Source: Actinomycetota bacterium
Lineage (GTDB): Bacteria > Actinomycetota > Actinomycetes > Nanopelagicales > Nanopelagicaceae
Assembly: GCA_010023045.1 (NCBI GenBank)
Contig: RGJX01000007.1
Span: 1-46,235, forward strand
Length of the DNA: 46,235 bases
Direction of reading: 5' to 3'
Position 1 is the first letter of the stretch. Every line of letters starts with the position of its first letter. Under the pieces are notes generated by a model. It did not search any database, had not been told where the DNA came from, and worked only from the letters and a program-made list of their open reading frames with translations. Positions 19,914-29,424 of this stretch are shown here, piece after piece. Position numbers and translations under genes: made by a program.

Positions 19914-21404
19914 TCAGCGCCCTTCTTCAATAGCTCTTTTAGCGGGATTTCCAGAACGAGACTTTTTCTTCGGCGGCACTCTATTTGCCGGTGAACCAAG
20001 ATTTGGTATTCCACCAGAGATTCCGCCAGAAATTCCACCAGAAATTCCGGAAGCCATTGCAGGGGGAAGTCCCATTCCGCCCGGAATCTTTCCGCCCCTC
20101 ATCTGCTTCATCATTTTCTGGGCAGCGCTAAATCGATCTACTAGATTATTTACTTCCGTAACAGTTCTACCGCTGCCCTTCGCAATTCGGCTGCGTCGTG
20201 AGCCATTTAAGATTTTGGGATCTCGCCGCTCTTTTGGTGTCATTGATTGCACAATTGCTTGAGTACGAATTAATTCATCATCATCTATCGCATCTAATTG
20301 CTTGCGCATAGCAGCGCTATTCGCGCCCGGCAACATACCCAAGATTTTCGACATAGACCCCATTTTTTTCATGGCTTGGATCTGCTCGAGAAAATCCTCC
20401 AAAGTGAATTCCTCACCTGCAACAAACTTCTCTTCTAGCCGCTTTGCGGTGTCGCCATCAATCGCCTTCTTTGCCTGTTCGGCGAGGGTGGCGATATCAC
20501 CGAGTCCAAGGATTCTTGAAGCCATCCGATCGGGATAGAAGTAATCAAAGTCGGTGAGCTTCTCGCCCGCTGATGCGAACAGGATTGGCTTCTTAGTGGT
20601 CTCAGCTATCGAGAGAGCTGCTCCACCTTTAGCATCGCCATCTAGTTTGGTTAAAACGACTGCGTCAAAGCCAACGCCCTCCTCAAAGGCTTTTGCAGTT
20701 CTAATCGCATCCTGACCAATCATGGCATCAACGACAAATAGAACTTCATCTGGTGAGACTGCGCCTTTGATCTCTCTTGCCTGTTTCATCAATTCTTCAT
20801 CGATACCAAGTCGCCCAGCTGTATCCACAATTACGACATTAAATAATTTCGTCTTAGCAAGTTCGATACCGCTCTTGGCAACTGAGACTGGATTGCCAAC
20901 GCCATTTCCAATTTCCGGTGCATGGACGGGCACGCCAATTGATTGAGCGAGGAGCGTGAGTTGAGTTACCGCATTTGGCCTCTGGAGATCGGCTGCAACA
21001 AGTAATGGGGTGTTGCCCTGCTCCTTTAAATGGAGCGCCAGTTTTCCAGCCAGCGTTGTTTTACCTGAACCTTGAAGTCCGGCCAACATAATGACTGTGG
21101 GTGGATTCTTGGCAAAGCGAATCCGACGTGCAGGGCCACCAAGAATTTCAACGAGTTCAGAATTAACTATTGAATAGATTTCTTGAGATTGATTAGTGCT
21201 TTTACGAATCTCAGGTAGCGCTTGAAGTGAGCGCTCCTTGATTCGAGCTACAAACTTTTCAACTACCGAGAGCGCTACATCGCCATCTAGGAGGGCAGAG
21301 CGAATTTCCTCAGCCACTAAATCGATATCGCTCTCTGAGATCCTTCCCTTTCCCCTTAGCGTTGCAAAGGCGGAGGAGAATTTCTCAGAGAGCGACTCGA
21401 ACAC
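19914..21404 (-). CDS. ffh: Signal recognition particle protein Ffh (SRP54)
   Basis: 496 aa; GLQGSGKTTLAGKLA, DTAGRLGIDEELM, TKLDGDAKGGAALS, Met-rich M domain. Confidence 0.97.
   Translation of the reverse strand: MFESLSEKFSSAFATLRGKGRISESDIDLVAEEIRSALLDGDVALSVVEKFVARIKERSLQALPEIRKSTNQSQEIYSIVNSELVEILGGPARRIRFAKNPPTVIMLAGLQGSGKTTLAGKLALHLKEQGNTPLLVAADLQRPNAVTQLTLLAQSIGVPVHAPEIGNGVGNPVSVAKSGIELAKTKLFNVVIVDTAGRLGIDEELMKQAREIKGAVSPDEVLFVVDAMIGQDAIRTAKAFEEGVGFDAVVLTKLDGDAKGGAALSIAETTKKPILFASAGEKLTDFDYFYPDRMASRILGLGDIATLAEQAKKAIDGDTAKRLEEKFVAGEEFTLEDFLEQIQAMKKMGSMSKILGMLPGANSAAMRKQLDAIDDDELIRTQAIVQSMTPKERRDPKILNGSRRSRIAKGSGRTVTEVNNLVDRFSAAQKMMKQMRGGKIPGGMGLPPAMASGISGGISGGISGGIPNLGSPANRVPPKKKSRSGNPAKRAIEEGR
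20008..20049 (-). repeat. In-frame 12-bp tandem repeat encoding (SGGI)n near Ffh C-terminus
   Basis: Plus strand attccaccagag / attccgccagaa / attccaccagaa / attccg; protein GISGGISGGISGGIP. Confidence 0.8.
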
Positions 21405-21416
21405 GGCGCGAGCCTA

Positions 21417-21755
21417 CTAAATAGCAGCCTCTCCTGATTCGCCGGTCCTTACTCGGACAACATCATGTACCGGCGTAGTCCATACCTTTCCATCACCAAT
21501 CGAGTTTGTGGAGGCTGTCTTCACAATCACATTGATGATGCCCTTCGCCTCTTTATCTTCGGCGAGGATTTCCAATCGAACTTTTGAAATCAAATCGATT
21601 GGGTACTCTGCGCCACGATAAACCTCAACATGGCCGCCTTGTCTTCCCATTCCAGATACCTCTGAAACGGTCATACCTTTAACGCCGGCAGCCCGAAGCG
21701 CATCTTTGACTTCTTCAAAAGCACCTGGCTTGATGATTGCAGTTATTAATAACAT
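21417..21755 (-). CDS. glnB: Nitrogen regulatory protein P-II
   Basis: 112 aa; GMTVSEVSGMGRQGGHVEVYRGAEYPIDLI, SIGDGKVWTTPV, VRVRTGESGEAAI. Confidence 0.95.
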   Translation of the reverse strand: MLLITAIIKPGAFEEVKDALRAAGVKGMTVSEVSGMGRQGGHVEVYRGAEYPIDLISKVRLEILAEDKEAKGIINVIVKTASTNSIGDGKVWTTPVHDVVRVRTGESGEAAI

Positions 21756-23029
21756 CAGCGTCCTCCCTTAAATACTCCACCTAGTTCATAGGCTGATTCG
21801 GCGTGATAGACGAGATCTACTCCAGCAATCTCCTCTTCGCGTTTCACACGGATTCCAATCGTCTTGTCTAGGATTTTTCCGAGAATGAAAGTGACGATGA
21901 AGCAGTAACCAATCACAGCAACGCAAGCAATCGCCTGCTTGATTAATTGGTCAGCTCCGCCGCCGTAAAGGAGTCCATCTACTCCAGCAGGCGCTGCGCT
22001 TGATGCAAAAACGCCAACAAGAAGCGAACCAGCGAGCCCTGAAACTAAGTGGACACCGACAACATCGAGTGAATCGTCGTAGCCAAACTTGTATTTCAAC
22101 CCAACAGCATAAGCAGAGAGGATGGAGGAGATAGCTCCAACCAATATTGCTCCAACCGGGGTAACTGATGAACAAGCTGGCGTGATTGCAACTAGGCCAG
22201 CAACGATTCCTGATGCAGCTCCAAGTGTTGTGGAATGGCCATCTCGGATTTTTTCAATTAAGAGCCAAGCAATCATTCCCGCACCCGTTGCCACAATTGT
22301 GTTAAAGAAAGTAACGCTGGCGAGGTAATTTGAACCTATCGCTGATCCTGCATTGAAGCCAAACCAGCCAAACCATAGAAGTGCAGCGCCCAACATGACC
22401 ATAGTTAAGTTATGTGGCTTAAATGGCTTGGAGCCAAATCCAACGCGCTTACCTAGGACTAATGCAAGCGCTAGCGCTGCTACACCAGCATTAATGTGAA
22501 CAGCCGTTCCGCCTGCAAAATCAATTGCAGCTAAGTCATTAGCAATCCATCCGCCTGGATCTGATTCGCCACCATCAAAGTCGAATACCCAGTGCGCAAT
22601 TGGGAAATAGACAAGAGTTACCCAAATTCCAGCGAATAGAACCCACGCTCCGAATTTCATTCGATCGGCGACCGCACCGGATATCAGCGCCACTGTAATA
22701 ACGGCAAACATCGCCTGGAAGGCCGCAAAGAGAATTGTCGGAATTCCACCAAAGAGTGCATCTTCGCTCAATAGAGCAGACAATCCGATGAATTCGGTGG
22801 GATCACCGAGTAAACCGGAGCCTAGATCTTTTCCAAATGTCATCGAGTATCCGTAGATAACCCAGATAATTCCAACGACTCCCATTGATACAAAAGACAT
22901 CATGATCATATTGAGAGCGCTTCGTGCCCGTACTTGCCCGCCATAGAAGAGCGCTAAGCCTGGAGTCATGAGAAGAACCAGAGCAGTGCTCACCAACATC
23001 CAAGCGGTATCACCTGTATTGATAGCCAT
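21755..23029 (-). CDS. amtB: Ammonium transporter
   Basis: 424 aa polytopic; GLALFYGGQVRARSALNMIMMS, DFAGGTAVHINAGVAALA, LWFGWFGFNAGSA. Confidence 0.96.
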   Translation of the reverse strand: MAINTGDTAWMLVSTALVLLMTPGLALFYGGQVRARSALNMIMMSFVSMGVVGIIWVIYGYSMTFGKDLGSGLLGDPTEFIGLSALLSEDALFGGIPTILFAAFQAMFAVITVALISGAVADRMKFGAWVLFAGIWVTLVYFPIAHWVFDFDGGESDPGGWIANDLAAIDFAGGTAVHINAGVAALALALVLGKRVGFGSKPFKPHNLTMVMLGAALLWFGWFGFNAGSAIGSNYLASVTFFNTIVATGAGMIAWLLIEKIRDGHSTTLGAASGIVAGLVAITPACSSVTPVGAILVGAISSILSAYAVGLKYKFGYDDSLDVVGVHLVSGLAGSLLVGVFASSAAPAGVDGLLYGGGADQLIKQAIACVAVIGYCFIVTFILGKILDKTIGIRVKREEEIAGVDLVYHAESAYELGGVFKGGR

Positions 23030-23124
23030 ATATTCACTTCTCTATCTAGTGTTGCCAATTCGACCCTGAACTAGCTGAGGGTCAAAGAATCTTGGCTATG
23101 TGTTACAGGGTCTCAACCTGTCAG

Positions 23125-23140
23125 GTTTCGCTTCGGTGAC
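23125..23140 (-). promoter_or_regulatory. GlnR-like half box GTCAC-N6-GAAAC upstream of amtB
   Basis: Minus-strand GTCACcgaagcGAAAC about 100 bp upstream of the amtB ATG; matches the published actinobacterial GlnR a/b-site pattern gTnAC-n6-GaAAc. Confidence 0.45.
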
Positions 23141-23156
23141 TAATTACGGTTGGACG

Positions 23157-23999
23157 TTACGGTTGTGTTAACAAATTTGATACATAGGTTGCGGGGTCAA
23201 AAATCTCAAGATCTCCTTCACCTTCCCCTGTCCCGATCAATTTAACCGGGATTTTCAAGGCGCGCTCAGTTGCCAGCGCGATTCCACCCTTTGTAGAACC
23301 ATCAAGCTTGGTGACAATGAGTCCGGTAAGCGCAACTGCATCCATAAATGTTCTCGCTTGGGTTATTCCATTCTGACCTGTTGTCCCATCTAGGACAAAT
23401 AGAACTTCATCGATTGGGGTTACCTTTTCTACAACACGGCGGACTTTTGTGAGTTCCTCCATCAAGTTGCTCTTTGTGTGCAATCTTCCTGCAGTATCAA
23501 TAATCAAAATCTCAAAGTGCTCAGCCGTTGCCTTGGTAGCCGCATCAAATGCAACTGATGCTGGATCTGAATTTGTCTTTCCGACTACTACTGGAGCTCC
23601 GATTCGCTCACCCCATGTAGTTAGTTGTTCGACCGCCGCTGCTCTAAAAGTATCAGCGGCTGCTAATAAGACTTTCTTACCCTCGCCTTTGAAGCGCTTC
23701 GCCATCTTGGCAACCGAAGTGGTCTTACCGGTTCCATTTACTCCAACGACGAGGATTGTTGTAACTCGTTCCGGAACTAGGGCGATTGTCCTAGGTTCTT
23801 GCGAGAGTGAGGAAAGTATGCATTCAGTCACTTTCTCCGCAAGCGCTTCAGAGCGTTCTTTCTCAACTAATTTAAGTATCTCATCAGTGAATTCGGCGCC
23901 GATATCCGATTCGATCAATACTCGGCGGAATTCATCAAGGTCCTCCGGGGTTGCCTTGTTCCTGGAAAATTTGGCGAAGAAAGATCCGAACAGCCCCAT
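23157..23999 (-). CDS. ftsY: Signal recognition particle receptor FtsY (short form)
   Basis: 280 aa; GVNGTGKTTSVAKMA, DTAGRLHTKSNLMEEL, TKLDGSTKGGIAL; no long acidic A domain. Confidence 0.96.
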   Translation of the reverse strand: MGLFGSFFAKFSRNKATPEDLDEFRRVLIESDIGAEFTDEILKLVEKERSEALAEKVTECILSSLSQEPRTIALVPERVTTILVVGVNGTGKTTSVAKMAKRFKGEGKKVLLAAADTFRAAAVEQLTTWGERIGAPVVVGKTNSDPASVAFDAATKATAEHFEILIIDTAGRLHTKSNLMEELTKVRRVVEKVTPIDEVLFVLDGTTGQNGITQARTFMDAVALTGLIVTKLDGSTKGGIALATERALKIPVKLIGTGEGEGDLEIFDPATYVSNLLTQP

Positions 24000-24012
24000 C
24001 TATCTAATCGCT

Positions 24013-27000
24013 CTAAACAGATTCGGTTTCGACTTCACGGAGTCTCTGTGAAATTACTTCCGATACTCCATCGCCTCGCATGGTTACGCCATAAAGCGAG
24101 TCAGCAATCTCCATAGTTCGCTTCTGGTGCGTGATGATAATTAGCTGCGAAGCAGCGCGGAGTTCTTCGAGAACGGTAAGTAGTCGACCGAGATTTACAT
24201 CATCGAGAGCAGCTTCGACCTCATCTAGAACATAGAACGGACTCGGACGAGCCTTAAAGATTGCTATCAATAACGCAACCGCGGTGAGGGATCGCTCACC
24301 TCCCGAAAGGAGCGATAGCCGCTTAACTCGCTTACCAGGAGGACGTGCTTCAACGTCAACGCCAGAATTCAGGAGATCGCTTGGATCGGTAAGTATCAAT
24401 CGACCATCACCTCCTGGGAATAATCGGGCAAAGACTTTCTCGAACTCTCTTGCGGTATCACGATATGCCTCTTCAAAAATCTGTTGAACTCTCTCATCGA
24501 CCTCTTTGATGATATCCAACAGATCTTTCTTCGACTTCTTTAAATCTTCAAGTTGTTCGGCTAGATACTTAAGGCGTTCTTCCAATGATGAGTATTCTTC
24601 GAGTGCAAGTGGATTTATCTTGCCAAGTAGCGCAAGTGATTTCTCGGCCGCCGCTAAACGCTTTTCTTGTTGTTCGCGGACAAATGGAATGAACTCTCCT
24701 TGAGTAAGCTCCCCACTCTCAGTTTCGGTAAATGTAGGAACTTCGCGATCTGGACCAAATTCAGTTATCAAAACTTCTGAATCAACTCCAAAATCTTCCA
24801 TCGCCTTTAACTCGAGCTGTTCAATACGTAATCTCTGTTCGGCGCGGGCAATTTCATCACGGTGCACACTTGAGGTGAGTTGTTCTAATTCGCTTGCGAG
24901 ATCTCTTATTTCTGCGCGGATATTTAGGATTTCGCCATCTCGCGAAGTTCGCGATTGCTCAAGGCGAGTTCTCTCATGTCCAGCTCTAGTGATTGAGTTT
25001 TCTATTTGAATCAAAGCTTCGTATGCAGCATCAGCAATTGCTTGAGCGGTTACGGCACCCCGCGCACGTGCCTCTCGTCGAGAGATTTGTCGAGCAGCTG
25101 ACTCCCGCTCTGCGATGGCGGCTTGCTCTAATTCTGATGCTCGCTGCGAGATTGCACCAACTCGCTCTTCAATTGTTCGTAATCCCAATCTCGCTTCAAC
25201 TTCAACAGCACGAGCAGTTGCAATTGATGCGCGGAGATTTTCTACCTGCGTTGTGTCCGGTTCGACTGGCTCGGAGCCAGAATTAAGCGCACTTGATGCA
25301 ATCTCAAGTTCCGCCTCATCGCTCTTAAGGGCGCCAAGCACCTCTGCGATAGAACTCTCCAACCTATCAATCTCGGCAGCGCCGCCCTTTACATTTTGAC
25401 CCGCGGCTGCCATCTGTTCGGCAAGACCAGCCATACGGGCATCAGATTCATTTAGTTTTGATAGCGCAGCCTCGTAATCAAGTTGAACTTGGCGTAGCGA
25501 ATTTTCCTGTGAGGAAATCTCAAAACTCAATCGGTCACATTCATGACTTACTTTAGTTAGATCAATCTCACTCTTTTCAATTAGCGCGCTGATCTCAATT
25601 AATGAAGTCGCCTGGGCTGATCCACCACGGGCGCGACCGCGACCAATCATGTCACCGTCTCGAGTCACCGCAATCAAATCGGGAAATGTGTTAGTGATCC
25701 GCTCGGCGTGATTTAAGGAATCCGCTGCAATATATCCATCTAAGAGATTCGGAAGTACTGAGCTAAGTGTTGCGGAGGAAACCTTGGAGACGAGCGGAAC
25801 TAAGTCACCCGGAAGCGCCACTCTCTCTTGCGAAGAATTAGAAACCATGAGTAGTTCAGCGCTTCCCGCACTCTCTGACTTTAAGAATGTAATTGCGGAG
25901 ATGGCGCTATTAGAATCATTTACAACTAACGCATCGGCAAGCGTTCCAAGGGCTGCCGAAACTGCACTCTCCCATCCCGCCTCCACCGAGATAAGCGATG
26001 CAACGCTTCCTCGGATCTGGATTCCACGATTATTTGTAAGAAGTGCTCCGCTTCCATCTTTATGAAGAGTTGCTTGGCGGAGTGCATCCACTTTGCTCTG
26101 TAGCGCGCTGCGATTTCGTTCTGCCATATTCAAATCAGTATTTAAGGCTGCGAGTTTCGCTCGGTTTGCTTCTAATGTTCGCTTTGCCTGTTCATAAACT
26201 GCATCCAATCCCAATTCACTAGCATCCAGTCCAGCGATTTCGCTCTCGAGTGAAGCAAACTCTCTTTTGGCGCCATCTACCCGTTCTCTCGCCTCATTAA
26301 GGAATCGCTCCAGACGAGTAATCTCGGCTTTCGATCCATCGATTGCTGACTGCAGACTCTTTATATGGCCTTCTTGTCGAGCTGTTCCTTCGCGGTGATC
26401 TGCTATTGCTCGGAGCGCGGCAGCAACTTTGTCTTCTTCTGTTTTGAGCCGCTCTTCTAACTCTGCAACGCTCTTGCTTGCGCCGCTTAAATCACCTTGA
26501 GATCTTGTTAACTCACCACGTAGAACACTCTCTTCTTGTCGGAGCGAGCGCGCTTCGGCATCCATGACTTCGGGATCTCTTCCGCTTGAGCGAGCCTCTT
26601 CAATCTCTTCAGTAAGAAAACGCGCCCGCTCGGATGCGAGATTTTGAGTTCCACGCAGCTTCTCTCGTTCACCTACAAGTTTGTAGTAATTGTCTTGCGC
26701 TGCGATAAGTAATGGACCTTCAACAGATGCAATTCGATCTAACTCGACCTCTCGATTTCGTAACTTATCTAATTCTTGTTCAACTTCGGATCTGCGCGCT
26801 CTTAATGCGCCCTCATCAGCCACCTCTGAATTGAGAGTCGCCTTAAATGAGATGACATCATCAGCAAGTATCCGCAGCCTCGCATCCCGGACTTCAGCTT
26901 GGATGACCGCCGCCTTCTTAGCGACTTCTGCTTGTTTGCCGAGAGGACGAAGTTGTCTTCGAAGTTCGTTTGTCAGATCCTGAACGCGCGACATATTTGT

Positions 27001-27555
27001 CTGCATCGAATCTAATTTTCGCAGCGCCTTCTCTTTACGTTTACGATGTTTAAGGATTCCAGCCGCTTCTTCTATAAAACCACGACGCTCTTCTGGATTC
27101 GCCATCAAAATTGCATCAAGTTGACCCTGTCCCACGATGACATGCATCTCTCTACCGATACCGCTATCGCTCAACAATTCTTGTATATCAAGTAGGCGAC
27201 AACTCTCGCCATTTATCTGGTAATCACTCTGGCCATTTCGGAAGAGAATTCGAGAGATTGTTACTTCAGTAAAGTCAATCGGAAGCGCGCCATCGGTGTT
27301 ATCGATGGTGACTGCGACTTCTGCGCGCCCTAGTGGAGCACGACCCGACGTGCCGGCGAAGATGACATCTTCCATCTTTCCGCCACGAAGGCTTTTTGCG
27401 CCTTGCTCACCCATGACCCAAGTAAGAGCATCTAGAACATTGCTCTTGCCCGAACCATTTGGTCCGACAATGCAGGTGATCCCTGGTTCAAATCGAAGGG
27501 TGGTTGGGGCCGCAAAGGACTTGAAGCCCTTTAGGGTCATGCTCTTTAAATACAC
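24013..27555 (-). CDS. smc: Chromosome segregation protein SMC
   Basis: 1180 aa; N-terminal GPNGSGKSNVLDALTWVMGEQ, long coiled coils, hinge, C-terminal LSGGERSLTAVALL and VLDEVEAALDDVN. Confidence 0.97.
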   Translation of the reverse strand: MYLKSMTLKGFKSFAAPTTLRFEPGITCIVGPNGSGKSNVLDALTWVMGEQGAKSLRGGKMEDVIFAGTSGRAPLGRAEVAVTIDNTDGALPIDFTEVTISRILFRNGQSDYQINGESCRLLDIQELLSDSGIGREMHVIVGQGQLDAILMANPEERRGFIEEAAGILKHRKRKEKALRKLDSMQTNMSRVQDLTNELRRQLRPLGKQAEVAKKAAVIQAEVRDARLRILADDVISFKATLNSEVADEGALRARRSEVEQELDKLRNREVELDRIASVEGPLLIAAQDNYYKLVGEREKLRGTQNLASERARFLTEEIEEARSSGRDPEVMDAEARSLRQEESVLRGELTRSQGDLSGASKSVAELEERLKTEEDKVAAALRAIADHREGTARQEGHIKSLQSAIDGSKAEITRLERFLNEARERVDGAKREFASLESEIAGLDASELGLDAVYEQAKRTLEANRAKLAALNTDLNMAERNRSALQSKVDALRQATLHKDGSGALLTNNRGIQIRGSVASLISVEAGWESAVSAALGTLADALVVNDSNSAISAITFLKSESAGSAELLMVSNSSQERVALPGDLVPLVSKVSSATLSSVLPNLLDGYIAADSLNHAERITNTFPDLIAVTRDGDMIGRGRARGGSAQATSLIEISALIEKSEIDLTKVSHECDRLSFEISSQENSLRQVQLDYEAALSKLNESDARMAGLAEQMAAAGQNVKGGAAEIDRLESSIAEVLGALKSDEAELEIASSALNSGSEPVEPDTTQVENLRASIATARAVEVEARLGLRTIEERVGAISQRASELEQAAIAERESAARQISRREARARGAVTAQAIADAAYEALIQIENSITRAGHERTRLEQSRTSRDGEILNIRAEIRDLASELEQLTSSVHRDEIARAEQRLRIEQLELKAMEDFGVDSEVLITEFGPDREVPTFTETESGELTQGEFIPFVREQQEKRLAAAEKSLALLGKINPLALEEYSSLEERLKYLAEQLEDLKKSKKDLLDIIKEVDERVQQIFEEAYRDTAREFEKVFARLFPGGDGRLILTDPSDLLNSGVDVEARPPGKRVKRLSLLSGGERSLTAVALLIAIFKARPSPFYVLDEVEAALDDVNLGRLLTVLEELRAASQLIIITHQKRTMEIADSLYGVTMRGDGVSEVISQRLREVETESV

Positions 27556-27593
27556 GGGTAGAACTTAGCGAAAAGCCTCCGCGGAGCCGGTAA

Positions 27594-28466
27594 TTACCCC
27601 CGTTTTTTAGCCGGCTTTCTAGATTTTCTCGCGCGTTGGCAGACTGGACAGAAGTGTGAGGAGCGATTTGCAAAATTTATCCTGCGAATCAACGTGCCGC
27701 ATCGACGACAGGGTTCATCCTCTCGACCATAGGCACGAAGAGAAACCTCAAAGTAACCGCTCTCACCATTCACATTTATGTATAGGTCATCAAAGCTTGT
27801 TCCGCCTTGCTTCAGCGCGCTCTTCATTACTTTTTTTACTGCGCGCAATAACTCGGCTAGCTCGTTCTCTTTCAAGCTTGAGCTCAATCGTTCCGGATGA
27901 ACTCTTGCATACCAGAGCGCTTCATCTGCATAAATATTGCCTACTCCGCTCATAATCTCTTGATTGAGAAGCGCTTTCTTGATCTCAATATTTCTTCGCT
28001 TTAACTCACCAATCACTTTAGCCTTATCAAATTCCTCAGAAAATATATCTGGAGCAATATGACTACAGCACTCTGGTAGGTACTTCCCCTCCTGATCTAT
28101 TAAGGGTTCTGCGGACATCCAACCGAAGGTCCGTTGATCTATAAAACGAAGTTCTCGCTTCTTATCTCCAAAATCAATCCTTATCCGCACATGTCTCTCA
28201 AGTTCAGATTTCTTCGGAACTATCAGCATTTGGCCGCTCATTCCCAAGTGACCTACAAGCGCTAACTCTCTATCTAAGACAAACCAGAGAAACTTTCCTC
28301 GCCTTGTTACATCCTTTATCCGAGCGCCCTCAACGCTTTTTAGAGAAATTTTCGATCCACCTCTAGTCGCACGTGGGTGAAGAATCTCAAGACGTTTAAT
28401 GCGTTTACCCGTTACCCAAGGGGCAAGTCCGCGTCGAACCGTTTCGACTTCGGGTAATTCCGGCAT
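27594..28466 (-). CDS. mutM: Formamidopyrimidine-DNA glycosylase
   Basis: MPELPEVETVRRGL start, GVGNIYADEALW, C-terminal zinc finger CRRCGTLIRRINFANRSSHFCPVCQ. Confidence 0.97.
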   Translation of the reverse strand: MPELPEVETVRRGLAPWVTGKRIKRLEILHPRATRGGSKISLKSVEGARIKDVTRRGKFLWFVLDRELALVGHLGMSGQMLIVPKKSELERHVRIRIDFGDKKRELRFIDQRTFGWMSAEPLIDQEGKYLPECCSHIAPDIFSEEFDKAKVIGELKRRNIEIKKALLNQEIMSGVGNIYADEALWYARVHPERLSSSLKENELAELLRAVKKVMKSALKQGGTSFDDLYINVNGESGYFEVSLRAYGREDEPCRRCGTLIRRINFANRSSHFCPVCQRARKSRKPAKKRG

Positions 28467-28468
28467 GG

Positions 28469-29146
28469 CTAAAGTTTCTTAGTTATTTCCTCATAAGCAA
28501 GTCGAGCTGCTACCTGTTCGGCCTCGCGCTTGCTCTTTCCATGCCCTTCTGGGTAAGAAGTTCCATTGACGAGGGCAATTGCGACGAAATCTTTATCGTG
28601 GTCAGGTCCAGACTCGGTTACTCGGTACTCAGGGGCGGGCCAACCTGATGCGGCGACAATTTCTTGTAGAGCGGTTTTACCATCTAGGCCCGCGCCGCGC
28701 GTTGATGCCTCTTCGATTAAGTTAGACATTAGACGAAGGAGTACTTCTTTAGTCTTAGCAAAACCATGATCTAAATAGATCGCTCCAACTAGCGCTTCAA
28801 AGGCATCAGCAAGTATTGAGTTCTTATCTCTACCGCCAGTTACTTCCTCGCCTTTGCCGATTCGCAGAGCTGTTCCCAGACCTAATTCGCGACCAATAGT
28901 TGCTAGCGCCCGCATATTCACAACTCCGGAGCGCAGCGGTGACAATCTTGATTCATCTAAATCAGGGAAGCGCTCATATAGAGCCTCCGTAACAACCAAG
29001 CCAAGGACGCTATCGCCTAAGAATTCAAGTCGTTCATTTGTGGGCAAGCCACCTGATTCATATGCAAAAGAGCGGTGAGTAAGTGCAAGCTCAAGGAGTT
29101 GTGGACTTACCGAAATTCCTAGCTTTTCGGTTAGCGCCCGAGACAG
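28469..29146 (-). CDS. rnc: Ribonuclease III; probable CTG start at 29146
   Basis: NERLEFLGDSVLGLVV, DAFEALVGAIYLDHG, C-terminal dsRBD. Homologous N-terminus (LSRALTEKLGISVSPQLLELALTHRSFAYESGG) lies upstream of the TTG called by the ORF track (29047) and contains no ATG/GTG/TTG. Confidence 0.88.
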   Translation of the reverse strand: MSRALTEKLGISVSPQLLELALTHRSFAYESGGLPTNERLEFLGDSVLGLVVTEALYERFPDLDESRLSPLRSGVVNMRALATIGRELGLGTALRIGKGEEVTGGRDKNSILADAFEALVGAIYLDHGFAKTKEVLLRLMSNLIEEASTRGAGLDGKTALQEIVAASGWPAPEYRVTESGPDHDKDFVAIALVNGTSYPEGHGKSKREAEQVAARLAYEEITKKL

Positions 29147-29148
29147 AA

Positions 29149-29322
29149 CTAAACCTCTAGAACTTGGCGCTTCTTATAAGTGCCGCAAGTTGGGCAAGCC
29201 GTATGTTGTAACTTCGGCTGTTGGCACTGGTCGCAAGTGGAAGTCGCTGCTGGTGTGGCTTTCCAAGAACTACGGCGATGGCGAGTGCGTGAGCGAGACA
29301 TCTTTCGCTTGGGTAGTGGCAC
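29149..29322 (-). CDS. rpmF: 50S ribosomal protein L32 (missing from the ORF track because it is short)
   Basis: GTG start; VPLPKRKMSRSRTRHRRSSWKATPAATSTCDQCQQPKLQHTACPTCGTYKKRQVLEV stop; CxxC...CxxC zinc motif; SD-like AAGGAGAGG upstream. Confidence 0.95.
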   Translation of the reverse strand: MPLPKRKMSRSRTRHRRSSWKATPAATSTCDQCQQPKLQHTACPTCGTYKKRQVLEV

Positions 29323-29424
29323 GGCCCTCTCCTTACTTCTCTTACTAGAAGATTTCTAGTTTCTTGACACTCGTTGCGAGCGCGTAAGTATCCCCCAGCC
29401 TTGGGATTTATGACAAATCGAGCC

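Noticed and set aside
20008-20049. CRISPR-like repeat
   Set aside because: Contiguous 12-bp in-frame repeats inside ffh without spacers.
23449-24051. 200-aa plus-strand ORF
   Set aside because: Lies antisense to ftsY; Ser-rich low-complexity composition typical of a shadow frame.
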